NCBI GenBank assembly: GCA_937921805.1
Contig: CAKZUS010000056.1
Coordinates: 1 to 5,688 of the forward strand
Length of the DNA stretch: 5,688 nucleotides
Direction: 5' to 3'
From: an uncultured Granulosicoccaceae bacterium
GTDB taxonomy: Bacteria; Pseudomonadota; Gammaproteobacteria; JABXHR01
A model generated the notes under the pieces. It saw only the letters and a program-made list of their open reading frames with translations, was not told the origin of the DNA and made no database searches. Below are positions 1 through 5,184 of this stretch, piece by piece. Numbering within the stretch: position 1 is the first letter of the stretch; every line of letters begins with the position of its first letter. The position numbers and the translations under genes are program-made.

Positions 1-17
1 TAAGAACACCGTAGAAC

Positions 18-1145
18 ATGCCGACAATGCAACAGCTTCAGACTATTTTGCAAGAAATTCTTGCCTCCATCAGTGACCCTTTTGCTTTGTGGGTCGCGCA
101 GGCTTTTTTGATCATTCTCGCCACGGGGATTGCGAACTTTCTGCTCAAGCGTATCGTCGCGCGCCTGGGGCGCAGCCTCAGTGCCACGGCTACGCTGTGG
201 GACGATGCGCTTATACGCTCGGTGAATCGCCCACTGGGCTTGCTAGTGTGGGTCATCGGTCTGGGCTTTGCGGCTCGACTGGTCCCCGCAGAGTCGGTGA
301 ATTATGTCGGGGAGATTGCACAAAAAGTCGGCGTCATCTTTTGTGCGGCGTGGTTTTTCGTACGCGCCGCGCGCCAGATCGAAAACAACCTCATTGCGCT
401 GCGCAAGCGACAAGACCCCAGCTTTGACCAGACGACAGCTGAGGCGCTCGGCAAGCTGGTGCGCTTGACGCTCGTGATTACGGGAAGTCTGGTGATGCTT
501 CAGACGCTAGGGATTTCGATCAGCGGCGTGCTTGCTTTCGGGGGTGTTGGGGGCATTGCGGTCGGCTTTGCGGCGCGCGACTTACTGGCAAACTTCTTTG
601 GCGGATTGATGGTCTATCTCGATCGTCCTTTTGCGGTGGGAAACTGGATTCGTTCGCCCGATCGCAATATTGAGGGCACCGTCGAGGAGATTGGCTGGCG
701 CTTGACTCGCATCCGCACTTTTGATGCGAGGCCGCTGTATGTCCCGAACGCTGTCTTTACGAGCATTGTGGTCGAGAATCCCTCACGCATGCGCAACCGG
801 CGTATTCATGAGGTCGTGGGTCTGCGCTACAGCGATATTGACAAAATGAGCACGATCGTAGATGCGGTAGAGGCCATGCTCAAGGCGCACGAAGAGATCG
901 ACACGAGCCAAACGATGATCATCAATTTTGATGCATTCAACGAGTCATCTATCGATTTCTTTATTATTTGCTTCACCAAGACGACCAACTGGGCGCGCTT
1001 TCATCAGGTCAAGCAAGACGTGCTCTTGCAAGTGGCAGGTATTATTGCCGCACACGATGCTGAGATTGCGTTCCCAACCAGGACAGTGCAATACAAAAGC
1101 GAGCCAGCGCAAGGCACGCCCGAGCCAGAGCAACAAGCGGATTAG
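18..1145 (+). CDS. YnaI-like MscS-family mechanosensitive ion channel, first tandem copy
   Basis: This encodes a 375-residue inner-membrane channel of the MscS superfamily, which opens under membrane tension to release solutes during osmotic downshock. Five hydrophobic segments are visible (about residues 23-44, 73-90, 100-117, 148-165 and 169-200), matching the five-segment layout of E. coli YnaI. The last is the Gly/Ala-rich pore helix (AFGGVGGIAVGFAARDLL, 172-190), followed by NFFGGLMVYLDRPF. The cytosolic part also resembles YnaI as I remember it: WIRSPDRNIEGTVEEIGWR (210-228), RPLYVPNAVF, VENPSRM, CFTKTTNWA (318-326) and AFPTRTV near the end. An in-frame TAG at 12-14 limits the start to ATG 18 or ATG 27; neither has a recognisable Shine-Dalgarno sequence. 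A 90% identical paralogue follows after 64 nt and could be co-transcribed. The family call is firm. Orthology to YnaI rather than another MscS-like subgroup is an inference. Confidence 0.95.
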   Translation: MPTMQQLQTILQEILASISDPFALWVAQAFLIILATGIANFLLKRIVARLGRSLSATATLWDDALIRSVNRPLGLLVWVIGLGFAARLVPAESVNYVGEIAQKVGVIFCAAWFFVRAARQIENNLIALRKRQDPSFDQTTAEALGKLVRLTLVITGSLVMLQTLGISISGVLAFGGVGGIAVGFAARDLLANFFGGLMVYLDRPFAVGNWIRSPDRNIEGTVEEIGWRLTRIRTFDARPLYVPNAVFTSIVVENPSRMRNRRIHEVVGLRYSDIDKMSTIVDAVEAMLKAHEEIDTSQTMIINFDAFNESSIDFFIICFTKTTNWARFHQVKQDVLLQVAGIIAAHDAEIAFPTRTVQYKSEPAQGTPEPEQQAD

Positions 1146-1192
1146 AGCGCGCTAAGCAGCGCCATGTCGGGATGAAATACCGATCACGCGAA
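1142..1192 (-). pseudogene. Relic of DUF3179 C-terminus between the channel genes
   Basis: Read on the - strand in the frame of the intact DUF3179 gene, this stretch gives F-A-stop-S-V-F-H-P-D-M-A-L-L-S-A-L-stop. The intact protein ends FAWSAFHPDTALFSAP. The DNA matches 2346-2396 at 44 of 51 positions by hand count. A Trp codon (TGG) has become TGA, so it cannot be a working C-terminus, and nothing recognisable of the rest of the gene lies upstream of it. Its terminal TAA overlaps the TAG of the first channel gene exactly as in the intact pair. It is a by-product of the tandem duplication. It may be retained because it carries a small hairpin after the channel stop. Confidence 0.85.
1149..1162. 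terminator. Small hairpin after first channel gene
   Basis: GCGCT and AGCGC form a 5-bp stem around a 4-nt AAGC loop, directly after the stop of the first channel gene. It corresponds to the 6-bp hairpin at 2352-2367 in the other unit. There is no T-tract, so intrinsic termination is doubtful and read-through into the second channel gene is likely. Confidence 0.2.
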
Positions 1193-1209
1193 TAAGAACA
1201 CCGTAGAAC

Positions 1210-2349
1210 ATGCCGACAATGCAACAGCTTCAGACTATTTTGCAAGAAATTCTTGCCTCCATCAGTGACCCCTTTGCTTTGTGGGTCGCGCAGGCCTTTT
1301 TGATCAGTCTCGCCACAGGGATTGCGAGCTTTTTGCTCAAGCGTATCGTCGCTCGTCTGGGGCGCAGCCTCAGTGCCGCGGCGACGCTGTGGGACGATGA
1401 TGCGCTAAAGCGTTCGGTGAATCGCCCGCTGGGCTTGCTAGTGTGGGTCATCGGTCTGGGCTTTGCGGCTCGACTGGTCCCTGGAGAGTCGGTGAATCAT
1501 GTCGGGGAAATTGCGCAAAAAGTCGGCGTCATATTTTGTGTCACGTGGTTCTTCGTACGCGCCACGCGTCAGATCGAAAACAGCCTTATTGCGCTGCGCA
1601 AGCGACAAGATCCTAACTTTGAACTGGCGACAGCTCAGGCGCTGAGTATACTGGTGCGCTTGACGATCGTGATTACGGGAAGTCTGGTGATGCTACAGAC
1701 GCTAGGGATTTCGATCAGTGGCGTGCTTGCATTCGGGGGAGTCGGCGGCATTGCGGTCGGCTTTGCAGCGCGCGACTTACTGGCGAACTTCTTTGGCGGA
1801 CTAATGGTCTATCTCGATCGTCCTTTTGCGGTGGGAAACTGGATTCGTTCGCCCGATCGCGAGATTGAGGGCACTGTCGAGGAAATTGGCTGGCGCTTAA
1901 CCCGCATCCGCACTTTTGATTCAAGGCCGCTGTATATCCCCAACGCTGTCTTTACGAATATCGTGGTCGAGAACCCCTCTCGCATGCACAACCGGCGCAT
2001 TCATAGGGTCGTAGGTCTGCGCTACAACGATATCGACAAGATGAGCACGATCGTAGACGCGGTAGAAGTCATGCTCAAGGCGCACGAAGAGATCGACACA
2101 CGCCAAACGATGATCATCAATTTCGATGTATTCAACGAGTCATCTATCGATTTCTTTATTATTTGCTTCACCAAGACGACCATCGGGGCGCGCTACCACC
2201 AGGTCAAGCAAGACGTGCTCTTGCAAGTGGCAGATATTATTGCTGCGCACGGTGCCGAGATTGCGTTCCCGACCAGGACGGTGCACTACCAAGGCGAGCC
2301 AGCATTAGGCTCGCCTCAAGCGGAGCTACCGGAGCTGCAAGCGAATTAG
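1210..2349 (+). CDS. YnaI-like MscS-family mechanosensitive ion channel, second tandem copy
   Basis: This 379-residue paralogue of the preceding gene should be the same kind of tension-gated inner-membrane channel. I count about 36 substitutions over the first 361 residues, one added Asp (WDDD against WDD near residue 62) and a tail three residues longer. The segment covering the fourth membrane helix, the pore helix and the start of the cytosolic domain (154-217) is identical to copy 1 over 64 residues, so the pore is conserved. Changes cluster at 136-147 and near the C-terminus, and the Trp of the CFTKTTxWA motif is Gly here (TTIGAR). The start context copies that of the first gene: an in-frame TAG six nt upstream (1204-1206) and no Shine-Dalgarno sequence. 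The stop overlaps that of the convergent DUF3179 gene by 4 nt. The two channels could form separate or mixed heptamers; the sequence cannot decide. Confidence 0.95.
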   Translation: MPTMQQLQTILQEILASISDPFALWVAQAFLISLATGIASFLLKRIVARLGRSLSAAATLWDDDALKRSVNRPLGLLVWVIGLGFAARLVPGESVNHVGEIAQKVGVIFCVTWFFVRATRQIENSLIALRKRQDPNFELATAQALSILVRLTIVITGSLVMLQTLGISISGVLAFGGVGGIAVGFAARDLLANFFGGLMVYLDRPFAVGNWIRSPDREIEGTVEEIGWRLTRIRTFDSRPLYIPNAVFTNIVVENPSRMHNRRIHRVVGLRYNDIDKMSTIVDAVEVMLKAHEEIDTRQTMIINFDVFNESSIDFFIICFTKTTIGARYHQVKQDVLLQVADIIAAHGAEIAFPTRTVHYQGEPALGSPQAELPELQAN

Positions 2350-3266
2350 GGCGCGCTAAAGAGCGCGGTGTCGGGATGAAATGCCGACCACGCGAACCAA
2401 AACAGCACCACGCTATTGAGCAGCTCTGCGTTTTCGCCAAAGGCCTGTACGGTACCGCTGTCGATGTCATGTTCGATGCGCACCAATTGCCCACCTAAGC
2501 GGTCTTCAACTGGCGACGCGGTCTGTGCCAGGGCACTAAAGGGCCAGGCTTTTTGCTCACCGCCAATGTTCAAGCCCAACACCCGCTCTTTGGGGTGTAG
2601 GCCTTTGGCCCGAAACGAGACAGGAAACATGGTGTCGGGCACCTGCTCGTAGCCCGCATAGGGGTTGCGCTGGTAGTTGCGACCCATGCCCGTGTCTTGG
2701 CTGAGCACCAGCGTATCGGGGTGTGCTTCGCGCCAGCGCTTCCAGGTGGTGAGCGTCAATGGGACTTGGGTGAGGTGGCGGCCTTTGTGCACACCCGTTA
2801 CCGCTTCAGCCATGATCTGAGACCACAGAGAGTCGGTTTCGCGGTCGTACATTAAGACATCGCTATTGTGCCGCAGCCCCGAGACGCCGAAGCTCACTGT
2901 CTGCCCATCTAAGCGTCGGTCAAACGCCATCGCTGAGCCACACAGAGGGCAGTAGCTCACGACCACGGGCGTCTCGCCAAAATGGTCGTTCACAATCTCA
3001 TGCCAATTGAGAATGCCAATAGGGTAGGCCTTGCTTATCCCGCCAAGCGTCAGGCCGACCACGGGGTCGGTGTCGTTCCAGGGCGCTTGTTCTGCGCGCT
3101 CGAACTGTGGGGCATCGATAGAGGGAATGCCATCGCGAGGAGGGCCGCCGTGGAAGATTTCAGTGACCGGAATGCTCGCATTGTCCAGCTCGAAACCATT
3201 GATGGACACACTGAAAGCAGGCGCACTGAAAAACAGGATAATAATTGGGATCAAGCGCAGAAACAT
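2346..3266 (-). CDS. DUF3179-family secreted or periplasmic protein
   Basis: This encodes a 306-residue protein of the DUF3179 family, whose biochemical role is unknown to me. The chosen start (ATG at 3264-3266) opens a clear signal peptide, MFLRLIPIIILFFSAPAFS, so the mature protein should be outside the cytoplasm. Family signatures include AYPIGILNWHEIVND (80-93), VVVSYCPLCGSAMAFDR (101-117) with the Cys106-x2-Cys109 pair, SGLRHNSDVLMYDRETDSLWSQ (129-150), HPDTLVLSQDTG (182-193) and the terminal FWFAWSAFHPDT. The paired Cys suggests metal, cofactor or disulfide chemistry, but this is inference. The frame stays open upstream to 3446, but that would place about 60 residues inside the preceding gene and bury the signal peptide. 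GTG at 3270-3272 is another possible start. There is no clear Shine-Dalgarno sequence. It starts 25 nt after the bd-like gene, suggesting one operon, and its stop overlaps the convergent channel gene by 4 nt. Confidence 0.9.
   Translation of the reverse strand: MFLRLIPIIILFFSAPAFSVSINGFELDNASIPVTEIFHGGPPRDGIPSIDAPQFERAEQAPWNDTDPVVGLTLGGISKAYPIGILNWHEIVNDHFGETPVVVSYCPLCGSAMAFDRRLDGQTVSFGVSGLRHNSDVLMYDRETDSLWSQIMAEAVTGVHKGRHLTQVPLTLTTWKRWREAHPDTLVLSQDTGMGRNYQRNPYAGYEQVPDTMFPVSFRAKGLHPKERVLGLNIGGEQKAWPFSALAQTASPVEDRLGGQLVRIEHDIDSGTVQAFGENAELLNSVVLFWFAWSAFHPDTALFSAP
2352..2367. terminator. Hairpin at the convergent gene junction
   Basis: CGCGCT and AGCGCG form a perfect 6-bp stem around an AAAG loop. 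It sits just past the second channel gene stop and inside the last codons of the convergent DUF3179 gene. Its position would suit a bidirectional terminator or a transcript-end stabiliser, but no T-tract follows on either strand. It could also simply be coding sequence that happens to pair. Confidence 0.25.
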
Positions 3267-3291
3267 AAGCACAACCGTGGTGTGAAGGATC

Positions 3292-4308
3292 TTAGTTCTG
3301 AGACCTGACTCCAGGCCCGATGCTTTCACGCTCCATCGAAGAGCGCGCCCACATTCGCCGAACCAATGCCACGAGGGCGATCCCCAGCAGCGCCACGCCC
3401 TGCCACGTTTGGGCTTGTAGCGTGTTCTGATCCAAGGCCACGTCATAGAGCGTCAAGCTGTAGGGCACAACAAACGGAAACACACCGACTCCAGCCCCAA
3501 TAAAGCTCGCTATTCCTAGGCCAATAGTGCCCCAATAGGGAAACAATTCGTAGCGGTGGTATAGCCCCCAGAACAATACTTTCGCCAGCGCCAGCACCAG
3601 TGCCGGCATGGGGAAGAGGATAATAAACTGCGGCACCGTGATCCAGCGCTCTGCAATAGCGGGGACCTTTAGAGTCGCCCACAACGTCACCGCAAACAAG
3701 GCCACCAGCATGCTCTTTGCACAGCGCCCACATAGTGTATAGAGCTGCGCTTGCAAGTCTCCCTCGGTCCGGCGAATCAGCCATGCCATACCCAATTGCA
3801 GATAGCCCACTGCCAGCGCCGCGCCGCAAGCCAGACTAAAGGGCGTGAGCCAGTCCCAAGCCCCTCCTGCATAGAGGTTATTCTCCAGCGTGACACCCTG
3901 CACCAAGGCCCCCAACACAATGCCTTGTGCCACGCTGGCACACAATGAGGCAACCACCACATACCGCCACCACACGTCGTGGGTCGACTCGGGACCATCT
4001 CGATATCGCCACAGAGTGATATGGCGCAGCAGTAAGGCGACGCCTGCCAGACTAAATGGAAGAAATAACGCGGAAAACAATAAGCCACAGCCATCCGGAA
4101 AGGCCATAGACATCGCGCCTAGCCCCAAGAATAACCAGACTTCGTTCGCTAACCACGGCGAATGTGCGTGTCGGACCGCCGCTCGTCGGTCATCATTCGA
4201 GACCAGCAGAGGCAGTGCCATACACACACCAAGACTACGCCCGTCTGCTAAGGCATAGACCAATAAGGCAAGAGCGATACACGTCGCCCATATTTCGACC
4301 AGTTCCAT
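3292..4308 (-). CDS. Cytochrome bd ubiquinol oxidase subunit II (CydB/CioB-like), apparently without adjacent subunit I
   Basis: This is a 338-residue polytopic membrane protein with about nine hydrophobic segments. It resembles subunit II of bd-type quinol oxidases along its length. Landmarks are ALADGRSLGV (19-28), SPWLANEVWLFLGLGAM (50-66), Arg95 at the place of E. coli CydB Arg100, YAGGAWDWLTPFSL (146-159), RRTEGDLQ (179-186), VGVFPFVVPYSLTLYD (274-289) and QNTLQAQTW (294-302). In canonical oxidases this subunit pairs with haem-bearing subunit I (CydA). No cydA is present here; the gene opens its transcription unit and is followed by DUF3179. By hand alignment, E. coli CydB Asp29 and Asp58 correspond to Ser25 and Leu53, so the acidic proton-path residues seem lost. 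It is also shorter than E. coli CydB, which I recall as about 379 residues. ATG 4306-4308 is preceded by AAGG with 6 nt between. It may be a diverged accessory protein rather than an oxidase half. Confidence 0.82.
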   Translation of the reverse strand: MELVEIWATCIALALLVYALADGRSLGVCMALPLLVSNDDRRAAVRHAHSPWLANEVWLFLGLGAMSMAFPDGCGLLFSALFLPFSLAGVALLLRHITLWRYRDGPESTHDVWWRYVVVASLCASVAQGIVLGALVQGVTLENNLYAGGAWDWLTPFSLACGAALAVGYLQLGMAWLIRRTEGDLQAQLYTLCGRCAKSMLVALFAVTLWATLKVPAIAERWITVPQFIILFPMPALVLALAKVLFWGLYHRYELFPYWGTIGLGIASFIGAGVGVFPFVVPYSLTLYDVALDQNTLQAQTWQGVALLGIALVALVRRMWARSSMERESIGPGVRSQN

Positions 4309-4391
4309 CTGTTACCTTGATGACCCGCTTCTCCGACCGAAAGCGCGCCTTAAAGACTATATTCGACCCCAAACCCCAAAATATTAGGACC
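4309..4391. promoter_or_regulatory. Divergent control region between bd-like operon and XRE/cupin gene
   Basis: These 83 nt must hold promoters for both directions. An AT-rich core, ACTATATT (4356-4363), gives a possible -10 TATATT for the + strand (4358-4363) and an overlapping TATAGT for the - strand (4356-4361). Neither has a convincing -35 at 16-18 nt. Just beside it lies the direct repeat CCCCAAA-CCCCAAAA (4367-4381). Overlapping -10 boxes would allow one bound regulator to affect both genes, but this is inference. Confidence 0.45.
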
Positions 4392-5003
4392 ATGAGCGAA
4401 TCACGCCCTCCAGTGACCCTCGTCACGCAGTCCCAAAAACCGGCCACCGCTCTCGATCTGGGCGCTCGACTGCGCGCAATGCGCCAGTACAAGGGCTGGT
4501 CTCTTGATGAAGCCAGCCTGCGCACCGGCTTGGCCAAGTCCACACTGTCGAAAATCGAAAACAATAAGCACTCCCCCACTTTTGAGGTCATGCGAAAGAT
4601 CAGCAAAGGCTTGGGCATCAACTTGCCCCAGCTCTTTGCCGAGAGCAGTTATCAAGCGGCCACGGGACGCAGAAGCTTAACCCGCTCTAGTGCGGGTACG
4701 GCCCACCTCACCCCCACTTACGAGCACGAGCTACTGGCAACGGAGCTGCGCGATAAGCGCATGGTGCCTTTTAAATCTTACGTGCGGGCGCGAGACTTCA
4801 ATGACTTTGAGGACTGGGTGCGCCACAGCGGCGAGGAGTTTTTGCTGGTACTTCAGGGCGAGATTGTGTTCTACAGTGAGTTTTACGAACCAGTAAACAT
4901 GCACAGCGGCGACAATATTTATTACGACGCGGAGATGGGACATGTCTTGATTTCAGTCAGTGACGAAGACGCTCAAGTGTTGTGGGTATGCGCGCCGCGC
5001 TAG
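4392..5003 (+). CDS. XRE-family transcriptional regulator with C-terminal cupin sensor domain
   Basis: This encodes a 203-residue regulator. Residues 22-82 form a helix-turn-helix of the XRE/Cro type: LGARLRAMRQYKGWSLDEAS, then the recognition region LAKSTLSKIENNKHSP (47-62). Residues 126-200 form a small cupin barrel, with RHSGEEFLLVLQGEIVFY (144-161) and SGDNIYYDAEMGH (172-184). His145, the Glu148/149 pair and His184 are the likely ligand- or metal-facing residues. Regulators of this build often control amino-acid or polyamine metabolism by sensing a small molecule. The frame is open further upstream, with ATG at 4164 (inside the opposite gene) and 4320. The 4392 start was chosen because it gives a normal family length and leaves room for promoters; TTAGGA lies only 2 nt before it, so the ribosome site is poor. 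Its setting, divergent from the bd-like operon and 181 nt before gcvT, makes either a plausible target. Confidence 0.88.
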   Translation: MSESRPPVTLVTQSQKPATALDLGARLRAMRQYKGWSLDEASLRTGLAKSTLSKIENNKHSPTFEVMRKISKGLGINLPQLFAESSYQAATGRRSLTRSSAGTAHLTPTYEHELLATELRDKRMVPFKSYVRARDFNDFEDWVRHSGEEFLLVLQGEIVFYSEFYEPVNMHSGDNIYYDAEMGHVLISVSDEDAQVLWVCAPR

Positions 5004-5010
5004 TCTAAAA

Positions 5011-5080
5011 CGTGCGGGCGGCCCGAGTAGGCGGGCGAGCGGCCCGAGCTGACGGACCGAGCTGACGGACCGTGCGGGCG
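5011..5080. repeat. GC-rich direct repeat cluster after the XRE/cupin gene
   Basis: The cluster starts 7 nt after the regulator stop and is bounded by two identical CGTGCGGGCG copies (5011-5020, 5071-5080). Inside are two GCGGCCCGAG copies (5018-5027, 5039-5048) and a perfect 13-bp tandem GAGCTGACGGACC (5046-5058, 5059-5071). Short stems are possible, for example CGGGC/GCCCG across 5032-5046. A third CGTGCGGGCG lies in the regulator coding sequence at 4781-4790. A role as transcript-end structure or protein target is possible; no T-tract follows. Confidence 0.75.
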
Positions 5081-5141
5081 TCTGGCACTTATATTTCTGC
5101 GCCATCAAAATGCCGCGATTTGACGGGCAAGGTTTCGTATA

Positions 5142-5156
5142 AGAAACTATATTTCT
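5142..5156. promoter_or_regulatory. Inverted repeat upstream of gcvT, possible operator
   Basis: AGAAA and TTTCT form a perfect 5-bp inverted repeat around CTATA, about 28 nt before the gcvT start. It overlaps a possible -10 box (5148-5153) and contains ACTATATT, also found in the divergent control region at 4356-4363. It could be an operator for the neighbouring XRE/cupin protein. A 5-bp palindrome in AT-rich DNA can also arise by chance. Confidence 0.25.
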
Positions 5157-5184
5157 CTTCTCGAATATCTTCGCCGGATACAGC

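Larger units (their letters stand above)
1..1192. repeat. Tandem duplication, left unit (channel gene plus DUF3179 tail)
   Basis: This is the first unit of a direct tandem duplication about 1.2 kb long. It holds 17 nt upstream of the first channel gene, the gene, and a 51-bp relic of the convergent DUF3179 gene. Bases 1-79 equal bases 1193-1271 exactly; after that, differences are scattered. The left edge coincides with the window edge, so the unit may extend further left or there may be more copies outside. Confidence 0.9.
1193..2396. repeat. Tandem duplication, right unit (channel gene plus DUF3179 3' end)
   Basis: This is the second unit of the tandem duplication. It is 12 bp longer than the left unit, explained by one extra codon early in the channel gene and three extra codons in its tail. 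Clear alignment with the left unit ends at about 2396 (CGCGAA). Weak resemblance may continue a little further, since 1193-1203 can be read in reverse as a degenerate continuation of the DUF3179 C-terminus. Unlike the left unit, its DUF3179 end is part of an intact gene. Confidence 0.9.
5004..5184. other. Intergenic region before gcvT: GC-rich repeats then AT-rich leader
   Basis: No gene is seen in these 181 nt. The first part (5011-5080) is a GC-rich repeat cluster, listed separately. The second part turns AT-rich and should contain the gcvT promoter. TTGACG at 5120-5125 resembles a -35 box, and TATAAG (5138-5143) and TATATT (5148-5153) resemble -10 boxes, but their spacings (12 and 22 nt) are both poor, so no promoter is assigned. 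The conserved core of a glycine riboswitch, common before gcvT genes, was not recognised. Confidence 0.6.

Noticed and set aside
38..256. Antisense open frame that recurs at 1230-1451
   Set aside because: It is conserved between the two places only because the channel genes are duplicated; it has no recognisable domain and lies wholly antisense to a clear gene.
1..2396. Insertion sequence or composite transposon as the cause of the duplication
   Set aside because: No transposase, terminal inverted repeats or target-site duplications are visible at the unit borders; the DUF3179 tail explains the spacer.
3267..3446. N-terminal extension of the DUF3179 protein
   Set aside because: It overlaps the end of the bd-like gene in another frame and would bury a clean signal peptide that begins at 3266.
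3890..4258. Open frame antisense to the bd-like gene
   Set aside because: It is low-complexity and has no domain features; the opposite strand encodes a convincing multi-helix membrane protein.
4164..4391. N-terminal extension of the XRE/cupin protein
   Set aside because: It would start inside the opposite bd-like gene, consume the only promoter space, and encode a stretch with no resemblance to regulator families.
5083..5100. Sigma-54 promoter (TGGCAC then TGC)
   Set aside because: The GG and GC elements are separated by 13 nt instead of the required 10.
5120..5153. Sigma-70 promoter TTGACG with TATAAG or TATATT
   Set aside because: The spacings of 12 and 22 nt are outside the working range, so no specific promoter is claimed.
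5004..5184. Glycine riboswitch upstream of gcvT
   Set aside because: The expected conserved core sequences and tandem aptamer layout were not recognised, and the region is largely taken up by the GC-rich repeats; a covariance-model search would settle it.
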